Source: an uncultured Eubacteriales bacterium (GTDB lineage: Bacteria; Bacillota; Clostridia; Oscillospirales; CAG-272). From it: 64,000 bases of DNA. The stretch is from positions 94,522 to 158,521 of the forward strand of contig URDX01000002.1 of the NCBI GenBank assembly GCA_900546695.1, given 5' to 3'. The translations under genes and the position numbers were made by a program. Position 1 is the first letter of the stretch; each line of letters opens with the position of its first letter. Positions 8,635-15,925 of the stretch are shown one piece after another. The notes under the pieces were generated by a model. The model was not told the origin of the DNA. It saw only the letters and a program-made list of their open reading frames with translations, and made no database searches.

Positions 8635-11097
8635 ATGGAGAAAAGACGGCTGCTTATTGCGGATGATTCCGAGTTGAATCGCGCGATACTTGCAAACATA
8701 CTTGAGCAGGACTATGACATCATAGAGGTCACGGGCGGAGAGGAAGCTCTTGCCGCGCTGCAGAGCTATCGAGGGGAGATCTCTGCGCTGCTGCTCGATA
8801 TCGTGATGCCGGGTATGGGCGGCTTTGAGGTGCTTGAGGAGATGCGGCGCAGACAACTGCTCGACGAGGTTCCGACCATCATGATATCCGCAGAAACGGG
8901 CAACGCATATATAGATCGCGCTTTCACTCTCGGCGCGTTCGACTATATCAGCCGTCCGTTTGCGCCCGCTGTTGTGCGTCACCGCATTATAAACACCATA
9001 CTGATGCATACTAAAAAACAGCAGCTGATGGACGTTGCGGCGGGGTGGTTCCACCGTCAGGAAAAGAACAGCGAGGTGCTTGTCTCGGTGCTCTGCTACG
9101 GGCTTGAGTACCGCTGCGGCGAGAGAGGATTGCATATGAAGGGGGTGGGGCGGCTGACCGCTATGCTGTTGCGTAGACTGCTCGAGGTGACCGACCGTTA
9201 CCCGCTCTCTGCGGACGATATCGAGGTTATTGCGATGGCTGCGCGGCTGCACGATATCGGAAAGCTGCTTGTGCCGTCCGAGCTGCTGAAAAAGCCGAGT
9301 CCGCTAAGCGCCGAGGAGCTTGTGCAGGTGCGTCGGCATACCCTGCTCGGCGCGCAGATAGTCTCGGGGCTGATGCAGTACCGGAACGAGGAGCTTGTTA
9401 AATACGCCGTCACCGTCTGCCGATTTCATCACGAGAGATGGAACGGCGACGGCTATCCCGAGGGGCTTGCGGGCGACGCTATCCCGATAGCCGCGCAGGT
9501 CGTTTCGCTCGCCGACGCATACGACGCGCTGACCAGCAAGCGCAGCTATAAAGAGGCATATACGCATGAGCAGGCGCTCGAAATGATACGTGCGGGCGAG
9601 TCCGGCAGCTTCAATCCGCTGCTGCTCCGCTGTCTTGACGATATCTCCGAGGAGGTGCGTCAGTACGTTGCAGAGCGAAACCGCGCGCAGGACAGCGAGG
9701 TGCGCCGCGCCGTAGAGGAGCTGTACGGCAGGCAGGATATTATGGCGGCGCGCGTGACGCATCAGATAGAGGAAGCAAGCGCAAAGCAGGAATATTTTTC
9801 GGCGCTTACCGAGGAGCTGTGGTTTGAGTACACCGTTCAGCCGTCTGCCGTCAATCTATCGCGCGGCGCGTGTGAGCAGACAGGGCTTCCCGCCGTTACG
9901 GTCGATCCGCAGAACAACGTTGATTTTCTCGCCGTGGTCGGCAGCGATACGGTGCGTGCGCTGCGCGAGCGGCTCGAGACGCTGCCGTCTGATGAGACGC
10001 ATATAGAACTCATGGTCGATATCATGCTCGGCGGTCGGCTGCGCCGCTGCCGTCTGACGGCACTTGTTATACGCTCGGTCAGCTCTTCCGTTATCGGCTG
10101 CAGCTGTCTTGTCGGAAAGGTCGACGATATCAACGACAGCTACGCAAGACTTGAGGAGTACGACAGGGAATCGGAGAACGAGATAACCGAGCAGGTGCTG
10201 CTGCCCGTCACGGCGGGTGCGGAGGATGTGCTGCGCATAACGCACGGTCAGGTCGGTGCGGTGCTGCAGTGCTATCGCAAGATGTTCTCGGTCGTTCGTC
10301 TCGTCGACCCGGGCATATGCATGCAGGTGTCTACGGGCGCGCTCGGACATACTATCGAGCACAGCGAGCACTGCTACTCGGCATGGAACAGGTTCCATCG
10401 CTGCGAGAACTGCATTTCACAGGAGGCTATCCGCACAAGCAGGACGCAGAGCAAGGTAGAGACCGACGGCGGCGATGTATACTATGTTCTTGCTTCGCGC
10501 GTCGAGATAGACGGTATACCGTATTCGCTCGAGTGCGTCAACCCGATAAGCTCGGAGGCATCGGATACGGACAACGATGAGAGCATTCTCGGACAGCTGC
10601 TCGTGCGCAACCGTCAGGTGTATATAGATTCGATGACGGGGGTGTTCAACCGCCGTTACTACGACGAGCGGATACGCAATCTCACGGGCGAGCACGCGCT
10701 TGCTATGATAGATATAGATAATTTCAAGCACATAAACGACGCATACGGTCACCCTGCGGGCGATGAAGCGCTGCGGAGCGTCGCGCAGACGATACGCTTT
10801 ATACTGCGCAGCAGCGATGAGCTGATACGTTACGGCGGTGACGAATTCTTCCTGCTTTTTCACGGGCTGCCCGAGCGCAGTCTTGCGCGTAAGCTCGACG
10901 AGATATGCAGCGCGGTGCGCAGGATAAAGCTGCCCGAGCACCCCGAGCTGCAGCTTACCGTCAGCATCGGCGGCATATATGCTTCGGGGCGGGTAACCGA
11001 GCTGATACGCAAGGCGGATATTGCGCTGTATGAGGCAAAGACCGAGCGCGGCAGAGCGGTCATTTATAACGGCAATGCGAGCGTCGGCAACGGATAA
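8635..11097 (+). CDS. Response regulator with HD-GYP and GGDEF domains (cyclic-di-GMP turnover)
   Basis: An 820-residue multidomain protein. Residues 1-125 are a receiver domain (DD at 10-11, phospho-acceptor D55 in LLDIVMPGMGG). About 145-350 is an HD-GYP phosphodiesterase with RLHDIGK and HHERWNGDGYPEGL intact. A PAS-like middle region with several cysteines follows (HCYSAWNRFHRCENC near 590). The C-terminal ~165 residues are a GGDEF domain with DSMTGVFNRRYYD, DIDNFKHIND and YGGDEFFLLF, so a cyclase site is also present. It could both make and break cyclic-di-GMP. I start at the ATG giving MEKRRLLIADDSE, preceded by GGGGGT; a longer frame upstream lacks receiver homology. No partner kinase is next to it, only decayed ones. 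Confidence 0.9.
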   Translation: MEKRRLLIADDSELNRAILANILEQDYDIIEVTGGEEALAALQSYRGEISALLLDIVMPGMGGFEVLEEMRRRQLLDEVPTIMISAETGNAYIDRAFTLGAFDYISRPFAPAVVRHRIINTILMHTKKQQLMDVAAGWFHRQEKNSEVLVSVLCYGLEYRCGERGLHMKGVGRLTAMLLRRLLEVTDRYPLSADDIEVIAMAARLHDIGKLLVPSELLKKPSPLSAEELVQVRRHTLLGAQIVSGLMQYRNEELVKYAVTVCRFHHERWNGDGYPEGLAGDAIPIAAQVVSLADAYDALTSKRSYKEAYTHEQALEMIRAGESGSFNPLLLRCLDDISEEVRQYVAERNRAQDSEVRRAVEELYGRQDIMAARVTHQIEEASAKQEYFSALTEELWFEYTVQPSAVNLSRGACEQTGLPAVTVDPQNNVDFLAVVGSDTVRALRERLETLPSDETHIELMVDIMLGGRLRRCRLTALVIRSVSSSVIGCSCLVGKVDDINDSYARLEEYDRESENEITEQVLLPVTAGAEDVLRITHGQVGAVLQCYRKMFSVVRLVDPGICMQVSTGALGHTIEHSEHCYSAWNRFHRCENCISQEAIRTSRTQSKVETDGGDVYYVLASRVEIDGIPYSLECVNPISSEASDTDNDESILGQLLVRNRQVYIDSMTGVFNRRYYDERIRNLTGEHALAMIDIDNFKHINDAYGHPAGDEALRSVAQTIRFILRSSDELIRYGGDEFFLLFHGLPERSLARKLDEICSAVRRIKLPEHPELQLTVSIGGIYASGRVTELIRKADIALYEAKTERGRAVIYNGNASVGNG

Positions 11098-11217
11098 CAG
11101 TCAAGACAGGCTGCATGAAAAGATAAAAGGACAATTAAGGAACGGCACGATTGAAATGATAGAGAGCGGATATAAGGAGGGTCTGTACTGTAGGGACGCA
11201 AGAGCAAGGAGGTCGGG

Positions 11218-11292
11218 ATGAACGACCATCTCACGAAGCCCATAAGCACCGAGACGCTGCTGCGCACCGTCGCGCGCTACGCCTACAGGTGA
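11218..11292 (+). pseudogene. Remnant of a receiver-domain C-terminus
   Basis: The 24 codons from the ATG at 11218 read MNDHLTKPISTETLLRTV..., the exact type of sequence that ends a receiver domain (GMNDHLTKP followed by the last helix). The frame is closed by a TAG at about 11190 just upstream, so the rest of the receiver is missing or out of frame. A GGAGG lies upstream, but I take this as the last piece of a deleted hybrid sensor kinase. Confidence 0.55.
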
Positions 11293-11362
11293 CGCATGCG
11301 TCGGGTAAGCGGGGCAGATACTGCCTATATGGCTCGGTGAGGAACACGGCATTAATAAGCGC

Positions 11363-12139
11363 GTGAAGGGTCTTACACGACATCTTGCGGCAAATATAAT
11401 ATTTCTTCTGCTCGCGGTCTGCGTCGTGACAGTGTTCTCCGCACGGCGGAATTATTCGCGTCAGATAGAGCGGATGGAGGAGTATATCAGCGTGCTCAGC
11501 GGCCGGACCGCGCAGCATGCAGGCGACGTTTTTCGCGATAAAAGCTCGGCGATAACCTTCGCAGCACATCTGTACGGCGAGCTGCTTGTGTTGCCCGTGA
11601 AGGAGACGGAATATCTCTCGAGCCTTGAGTGAGATTCGGGCTTTGACATTGTCCGTTTTATAGATAAGAACGGCAGGAGCACGACGAGCGACGGCAGCAA
11701 TAACGACGTTTCCGACCGCGACTGCTGCATCAGGGGAATGCAGGGCGAGAGCGGCTGCACCCATGTAGACGAATCGCGTTTTGCCGGCTCTCGGTTTATC
11801 GGATTCTTCGCGCCTGTCCGCTCGGGCGGAGAGGTTGTCGCTGCGGTCGAACGCTCCGCAGAGGGTTACTACGATCTCGTGCTGATGGATGTCATGATGC
11901 CGAACGTTGACGGCTATGAGGCAACGTGCAGAATCCGCGCGCTGACCGATAAACACCTTGCATCCGTGCCGATAATCGAGGTCACGACTGATGCATTTGA
12001 TGAGGATCGCCGCGCCGTGCTTGATGCGGGCATGAACAGGCATATTTCCAAGCCCGGCTCGGTGCCTGAGCTCAGCCGCGCTATATCAGAACTGCTCGGC
12101 AGTGACAGCCGACTCCGGCACGGTAAAGAAAACGAATAA
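11363..12139 (+). pseudogene. Hybrid histidine kinase, internally deleted and interrupted by TGA
   Basis: One frame carries, in order, a membrane segment (NIIFLLLAVCVVTVF), a Cache-like extracellular sensor (DIVRFIDKNGRSTTSDG), and then directly the second half of a receiver domain (LVLMDVMMPNVDGYEA...DAGMNRHISKPG). An in-frame TGA at 11630-11632 splits it. The sensor passes into the receiver at about 11840 with no HAMP, kinase core or receiver N-terminus between, so some 1.5-2 kb typical of this family is missing. The invariant Lys of the receiver is retained (SKP). Both the stop and the deletion argue it is non-functional as a kinase; the receiver fragment alone (from 11738) could still be made. 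Confidence 0.7.
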
Positions 12140-12310
12140 ATCGGCTTCCGTAACGGAATAGATAAATCGGACGGTCGCCGCCTTAACGGAACCGAATAAA
12201 TCGGTTTGCTGTCTCTACCGCATGAGCGGATGTTGGGCATTGTCCGATAACAGACATGAATATTACGGCAGATACTGATTCATGTTGCCTGCGGAATGTT
12301 CTCACATAAA

Positions 12311-12357
12311 AAGGCTGATACCCGAATCCTTTAATCGGGCACCGGCCTTGTTTTTTT
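12311..12357. terminator. Bidirectional terminator hairpin
   Basis: AAGGC...CCCGA is matched by TCGGG...GCCTT with a central loop, followed by GTTTTTTT on the plus strand and preceded by AAAAA, so it can stop transcription from both the decayed kinase (plus) and the unassigned gene at 12375-12830 (minus). Confidence 0.7.
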
Positions 12358-12374
12358 ATATATGTATCTGCGTG

Positions 12375-12830
12375 TCACATACAGCCGGGTCTTTCCGGCT
12401 GCGGCTCGGATTCATCGGGCAGTGCCGTTATCAATCCGAGCTTATCGATGTTGCCGAGGTATCGCCTGCATGCGTCTGCGTTTTTCGGGCCCTCTGCGAT
12501 GTGCCTGCGCATCTGTGCCGCAAATTCGCACCAGCAATCCTCGCTCCGGCCCGCAATGACTATCTTTTCCTTCTTGAACTTTACCGAGCAGTTCAGCATC
12601 CTGCACGCCGCAAGAAACGGAAACAGCTCCGAGATGCCGCGTGCGAATGTGATGAGCACCGACGCGACGGTAATGCTTTTTCCAGGGCGTATCAGCTCAA
12701 AATGCGGTGTGTGCGAAAATGCATCGATGTGGTTTATGCATCTTTCTCTCGGTATTTTTATCCTCGAACGTCTTATCTGCGGTATTAATCGACAGTCGCC
12801 TGCGTCCTCTGATAAGCCTTGATTTGCCAT
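12375..12830 (-). CDS. Unrecognised 151-residue protein
   Basis: I do not recognise this protein. It has no signal peptide; a basic N-terminus (QIRRSRIKIPRE) is followed by a mixed alpha/beta core around residues 45-90 (ITVASVLITFARGISELFPFL, CSVKFKKEKIVIAG) and a helical, Cys/Arg-containing part (CEFAAQMRRHIAEG). Reality of the gene is supported by a near-consensus promoter upstream, AAAGGTC before the ATG, and a terminator just past its stop. It stands alone between decayed kinase genes and another unassigned gene. Confidence 0.6.
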   Translation of the reverse strand: MANQGLSEDAGDCRLIPQIRRSRIKIPRERCINHIDAFSHTPHFELIRPGKSITVASVLITFARGISELFPFLAACRMLNCSVKFKKEKIVIAGRSEDCWCEFAAQMRRHIAEGPKNADACRRYLGNIDKLGLITALPDESEPQPERPGCM

Positions 12831-12917
12831 GACCTTTGTTTGTTCACTTTCTTAATTATATTCCCATTACGACAGGATATTTGCGATTTTTTGTATTTAT
12901 TGCTATCGCATGGCGAT

Positions 12918-12946
12918 ATTATTGCATATTTTGTTCGATTTGTCAA
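12918..12946 (-). promoter_or_regulatory. Near-consensus promoter for the gene at 12375-12830
   Basis: Read on the minus strand, TTGACA (12946-12941) and AATAAT (12923-12918) are 17 bp apart in a locally AT-rich segment. The leader would be about 80 nt. Confidence 0.7.
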
Positions 12947-13106
12947 TAGTATTCCGCGAAAAATACAAAAAAGAGGTATACGACCTATTTATACCTGCCG
13001 CCGCAGATGCCCTATTTTGCACAATAATACATTTTTCGATAAAAATCGAAGCCTCGGCTTCGTCGATGTGAAGCACTTGCTATTATTCGCATTAAGCGAA
13101 GCGCAC

Positions 13107-13550
13107 CTATGTTTGTCGCTGTATTTCACCTATCTCCGTTTCGGTCGCCGTGCGCGGTTTAAGGCCGGTTATCTCGGCTATCTGCCGCAGCTGGTCTGCG
13201 GGATTGACGATATCCGAAGGAAAGAGCGATTCGCCGAAACGGCTGTTCAGCTCCGCATTCGCTACATCCACATCAACGCCGCTGCTTATTATGGGCAGGC
13301 GACCGCTGTGCTGCTTCCGGAAGCTCTCATAGTCCTTTGCCTCGGCGTAAGCCTTGTACGCATTCTCCTGCTCGTCCTTTGCGTATTCATAGGCTTGGAG
13401 TATGGTCTCCGTACCGTGCCCGAGCACACGCCCCTCGACGCTTTCGGGCTTGCGACCTTCATACTCGGCGCGGAGCTGCTTGACGTGCTCATAGCTCTCG
13501 TCAACATGCCCGCGCGGACGGTTGAACAGTCCGCTCTCGCGCTTTTTCAT
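13107..13550 (-). CDS. Unrecognised 147-residue, charged helical protein
   Basis: I do not recognise this protein. It is highly charged and predicted mostly helical (YEHVKQLRAEYEGRK, YEYAKDEQENAYKAYAEAKD), with no membrane segment, and a less charged C-terminal third (FPSDIVNPADQLRQIAEITG). The ATG at 13550 has no good ribosome site of its own; instead AAAGGAGTG precedes an out-of-frame ATG at 13573 that opens an 8-codon frame ending in TGA overlapping this ATG. The frame upstream of 13550 stays open for 9 more codons and reads plausibly as protein, so either coupling to the mini-frame or loss of a longer N-terminus is possible. Confidence 0.5.
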   Translation of the reverse strand: MKKRESGLFNRPRGHVDESYEHVKQLRAEYEGRKPESVEGRVLGHGTETILQAYEYAKDEQENAYKAYAEAKDYESFRKQHSGRLPIISSGVDVDVANAELNSRFGESLFPSDIVNPADQLRQIAEITGLKPRTATETEIGEIQRQT

Positions 13551-13573
13551 CTTGATGAGATATTCGAGCGCAT
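13547..13573 (-). other. Eight-codon leader frame coupled to the 13107-13550 gene
   Basis: On the minus strand AAAGGAG is followed by ATG and codons for MRSNISSR, then TGA. The TGA overlaps the downstream ATG as ATGA, the standard arrangement for translational coupling. It may instead mark a frameshift that separated the ribosome site from the gene. Confidence 0.4.
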
Positions 13574-13621
13574 CACTCCTTTAGTTATCAGATTTATATC
13601 AACGCTCATAATGCGCTATAT

Positions 13622-13657
13622 ACGAAAAAGAAGTTGCGCATATAATTTATGCGCAAC
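13622..13657 (-). terminator. Perfect palindrome followed by T-run on the minus strand
   Basis: GTTGCGCATA and TATGCGCAAC form a 10-bp perfect stem with a 5-nt loop; on the minus strand CTTCTTTTTCG follows. It sits about 50 bp before the leader frame of the 13107-13550 gene, so it would stop or attenuate transcription coming from the XRE gene side. Confidence 0.6.
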
Positions 13658-13689
13658 CTCCGAGGACACAAACATTTAACAATCAGAAA

Positions 13690-13739
13690 AACGGAAAAAA
13701 GGGGCAGACCTTACGAAATCAATCGTAAAATCTGCCCCT
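13690..13739 (-). terminator. Strong terminator-like hairpin (minus strand)
   Basis: AGGGGCAGA pairs with TCTGCCCCT (9 bp) outside an inner TTACGA/TCGTAA stem with a 6-nt loop. On the minus strand the stem is followed directly by a run of six T. With the hairpin in the left direct repeat it makes two successive stops downstream of the XRE gene. Confidence 0.7.
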
Positions 13740-13752
13740 ATAGCCCTATGAA

Positions 13753-13895
13753 TTTAGTTCAAGTCCTCCCCAAAGGTCGATTTGGGGAAATGATATCTTT
13801 TGAATTCCACCTTAAAAATCGGCATGAAAAAAACCGGAAACCGTTGTGGTTTCCGGGATTTCAGCCCCGATATCTTTTTCAGTGCTACTTGTTGG
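13753..13895. repeat. 143-bp direct repeat, left copy
   Basis: About 90% identical to 15136-15277. It contains two hairpins: CCCCAAA/TTTGGGG near 13770-13790 and CCGGAAACC-gttgt-GGTTTCCGG at 13834-13856, the second followed by a T-run on the minus strand. The latter differs from the right copy by paired (compensatory) changes. It ends in TTGTTGG, the same bases that in the right copy enter the 3' end of the initiator tRNA. Confidence 0.85.
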
Positions 13896-13918
13896 CTCGT
13901 AGCACCGAAAAAGATATC
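13869..13918. repeat. Long inverted repeat overlapping the left direct repeat
   Basis: GATATCTTTTTC-a-GTGCTAC (13869-13888) is matched by GTAGCAC-c-GAAAAAGATATC (13899-13918), 19 of 20 pairs, with a 10-nt spacer. The outer part recurs inverted as CCGAAAAAGATATCA at 14018-14032, directly after the XRE stop codon, and directly in the right repeat at 15251-15270. Confidence 0.75.
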
Positions 13919-14032
13919 ACCGGATTTTTTGAAAAAGCCGCTTGTGATAAGGCTTTTTTATAAATTAACAACATAACACTTGCGATTTTAGATATTATCT
14001 ATTTTGCAAATTGCGAACCGAAAAAGATATCA

Positions 14033-15034
14033 TTAAAATATAAAGGTAAACAAGCCATATATACAAAGAAAAAATGTCATTATAAACCCGACTATTATAT
14101 TTTTCTTGTACTTGTATCCCTTTGATTTTAAAACAAAGCCAAAAATAATTGATGTGATTGGAATAGGCGTTAACAAGAAGAATAACCACATATTTTCAAC
14201 AAATAGCCCATTTGCATTTGATACTGCCCTAACCAAAGCCAACGCACCCATTATCGATAAAAGAGAAGCAACGAATAAAGTGATTGATATCGTTCTCCAC
14301 TTATTCGAAACTGGGGGTTCAATTATTTTTGATGGTTTTTTATACATATATGAATAAAATGCGGAGTTTTCTTTCAAATCGCTTTTTCGTATAATAAACG
14401 ATTGCCCACCGAATTGTAAGAAAAGCCATTTGCCAAACTGCTGAATTTGCTCAATGTCCGTAAAGAAACATTTTGATTCACGAATTCTTTCGTTTTCGCG
14501 ATAGATATTAACACGTATATAATTTTCAAAAACTTTATATTCGTATACTGATTTGCAAATTTGTTCTGTGCTGTTTTTCCATGCTTTACTATATGCTCGA
14601 ATTCCTTTAATGTGCGAAACAGCACCGATTAAAAACATACCGAAAGCAAAAACAATCATAACGTCCGGTGCAGATGATCCAATGAAAAACAAAATCATCA
14701 AAATGCATAGTATGGTGAAAATTAGAGGGCTTTTATAAACACTTTTTCTTTGTAAGCGGTATATTTCACTTAATTCTTCCTTTGAAAAGGTGAACCGATA
14801 CAATTCGTTAGGTAAAATCTCATTATTTTGCTCTATAGTCTCAAATCCTAATATTTCGTCAACGGAAACACCGAATATTTCTCTTAATCTTATTAAGTTG
14901 TCAATCGTAGGGACGGTTTGATCTTTTTCCCATAAACTAATTGTCTGTCGGCTTACAAGCAATTTTTGACCAAGTTCCTCTTGTGATAAATCGAGGTCCT
15001 TTCTATATTTCTGAATTTTTTCACCAACTGTCAT
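14033..15034 (-). CDS. Membrane-anchored XRE-family regulator
   Basis: A 333-residue protein with an N-terminal Cro/CI-type helix-turn-helix (residues 1-65; LSQEELGQKLLVSRQTISLW then PTIDNLIRLREIFGVSVDEI), a linker, two membrane segments (about 105-140), a soluble beta-rich region resembling YcxB-type domains (about 150-245), and two or three C-terminal membrane segments. Such XRE-membrane fusions usually act as signal-responsive repressors. Codon use and base composition are strikingly AT-rich compared with both sides, a sign of transfer. GGAGGCG precedes the ATG. No target gene adjoins, so it may control itself or a lost cargo. Confidence 0.8.
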   Translation of the reverse strand: MTVGEKIQKYRKDLDLSQEELGQKLLVSRQTISLWEKDQTVPTIDNLIRLREIFGVSVDEILGFETIEQNNEILPNELYRFTFSKEELSEIYRLQRKSVYKSPLIFTILCILMILFFIGSSAPDVMIVFAFGMFLIGAVSHIKGIRAYSKAWKNSTEQICKSVYEYKVFENYIRVNIYRENERIRESKCFFTDIEQIQQFGKWLFLQFGGQSFIIRKSDLKENSAFYSYMYKKPSKIIEPPVSNKWRTISITLFVASLLSIMGALALVRAVSNANGLFVENMWLFFLLTPIPITSIIFGFVLKSKGYKYKKNIIVGFIMTFFLCIYGLFTFIF

Positions 15035-15061
15035 AAAAGTCGCCTCCTTTTGTCTGCTTTG

Positions 15062-15090
15062 ATTATAACAGAAAGTCTTGCAAAAATAAA
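15062..15090 (-). promoter_or_regulatory. Promoter of the XRE gene
   Basis: On the minus strand a perfect TATAAT (15067-15062) lies 28 bp before the ATG, with a weak TTTATT hexamer (15090-15085) 17 bp upstream. Confidence 0.6.
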
Positions 15091-15100
15091 GAATATATCA

Positions 15101-15115
15101 CTTGATTTTGTCAAG
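15101..15115. promoter_or_regulatory. Palindromic operator candidate upstream of the XRE gene
   Basis: CTTGA-ttttg-TCAAG is a 5-bp perfect palindrome 11 bp upstream of the -35 hexamer and itself contains TTGACA on the minus strand. Its location suits autoregulation by the XRE protein; this is inference. Confidence 0.35.
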
Positions 15116-15135
15116 CGGCACTTGCGATACAACTT

Positions 15136-15277
15136 TTTAGTTCAAGTCCTCCCCAAAGGTCGATTTGGGGAAATGTTATCTTTTGAATTCCACCTTAAAA
15201 ATCGGCATGAAAAACCCAGAAACCGTTGTGGTTTCTGGGTTTTCAGCCCCGATATCTTTTTCGGTGCTACTTGTTGG
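15136..15277. repeat. 143-bp direct repeat, right copy, abutting tRNA-fMet
   Basis: Near-identical to 13753-13895. The copy ends at the CCA end of the initiator tRNA. The two copies bracket a 1.24-kb AT-rich segment with the XRE gene as only cargo. Confidence 0.85.
15208..15243 (-). terminator. Terminator of the tRNA pair
   Basis: CCCAGAAACC-gttgt-GGTTTCTGGG is a 10-bp perfect stem with 5-nt loop; on the minus strand it is followed by TTTTTC. It ends transcription coming from the two tRNA genes. Confidence 0.8.
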
Positions 15278-15350
15278 TTGCGGGGACAGGACTTGAACCT
15301 GCGGCCTCCGGGTTATGAGCCCGACGAGCTACCAACTGCTCTACCCCGCG
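15275..15350 (-). tRNA. Initiator tRNA-fMet (CAT anticodon)
   Basis: The minus strand folds as a 76-nt tRNA with encoded CCA. The first base C1 faces A72, the unpaired end that marks initiator tRNAs, and the anticodon stem carries three G-C pairs (CGGG-CTCATAA-CCCG) around anticodon CAT. The D-loop and T-arm (GGTTCAAGTCC) are regular. It lies 11 bp after tRNA-Leu. Confidence 0.95.
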
Positions 15351-15361
15351 ATATGTTTATG

Positions 15362-15450
15362 TGGTGCCGGTGACCGGGATCGAACCGGTACGCAACTTTC
15401 GCTGCACGGGATTTTAAGTCCCGGGCGTCTGCCAATTCCGCCACACCGGC
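15362..15450 (-). tRNA. tRNA-Leu (TAA anticodon)
   Basis: An 89-nt class II tRNA with encoded CCA: acceptor GCCGGTG pairs with CACCGGC, anticodon stem CGGGA/TCCCG encloses the loop CTTAAAA (anticodon TAA), then a long variable arm (GTGCAGCGAAAGTTGCG) and the T-arm GGTTCGATCCC. First gene of a two-tRNA operon. Confidence 0.95.
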
Positions 15451-15490
15451 AAATGGTGCAAACGTCGATCGGTCTTTCGACAACACCGTT

Positions 15491-15519
15491 ATTATATCAC
15501 AGAATCGGGTATATGTCAA
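15491..15519 (-). promoter_or_regulatory. Perfect consensus promoter of the tRNA operon
   Basis: On the minus strand TTGACA (15519-15514) and TATAAT (15496-15491) are 17 bp apart, matching both hexamers completely. The tRNA-Leu 5' end is about 40 bp downstream. Confidence 0.9.
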
Positions 15520-15719
15520 TAGCAGATATTGAAAAAATCAATTTGTTATGATTTTTTCGGTCGACACGGTTTGCAGGTGGGGTGGAATGCGATACTTAGT
15601 CGGTATGGCGGGCAGGGTGGACGCAATGCGATGAGCGCGATGCGTAGCGGGTGCGATGGAATGTGGGGCAATGGAGCGGCAAGCGTGATGTGCGGTGGGG
15701 ATTGTGAGGTTTGCGCGGT

Positions 15720-15925
15720 GCTGAGCGGCGGGAATGTGATGTGACCGCGGATGCAGCGAGTATAGTAGGGCTGTCAGCACGGCAGGCGTGACAGTTGCGG
15801 TTGGTGTCAATTGCTGTGAGCGGCAGGGATATGATGTGACTGCGGTTGCGGCGAGTATAGTAGGGCTGTCGGCACGGCGGGCGCGACAGTTGTGTAGAGC
15901 ATCAATCGGTGCTGAGCGGCATATT
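15720..15925. repeat. 95-bp tandem duplication running into the DUF4037 gene end
   Basis: Two long blocks starting GTGAC-(C/T)GCGG at 15741 and 15836 share GCGAGTATAGTAGGGCTGTC and following bases with a 95-bp period. Short GCTGAGCGGC segments recur at about 15720, 15814 (as GTGAGCGGC) and 15911, the last being the final codons of the DUF4037 gene. The remaining 15540-15720 is GC-rich with purine-rich G/ATGCG words and no convincing gene. Confidence 0.65.

Noticed and set aside
11098..11217. Continuation of the receiver remnant upstream of 11218
   Set aside because: All frames there contain stops and no receiver motif can be read.
11630..11632. TGA in the sensor-kinase frame as a selenocysteine codon
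   Set aside because: No SECIS-like hairpin follows directly, the residue is in a sensor domain where Sec is not expected, and the gene has an additional large deletion.
12819..13679. 286-codon plus-strand frame
   Set aside because: Covers two minus-strand genes and a promoter region; composition is unlike protein (runs of Leu/Cys/Ile mirrored from the other strand) and there is no ribosome site.
13753..15277. Direct repeats as attL/attR of an integrase-type island at tRNA-fMet
   Set aside because: The repeat shares only the terminal TGG (CCA) with the tRNA, no T-arm part, and no integrase gene lies inside; kept as an island of uncertain origin.
15050..15551. Open frames on the plus strand (about 107 and 78 codons) over 15050-15551
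   Set aside because: They read across the complementary strand of tRNA-fMet and tRNA-Leu and give the familiar false tRNA-derived peptides (DLNLRPPGYEPDELPTAL and DRDRTGTQLSLHGIL types).
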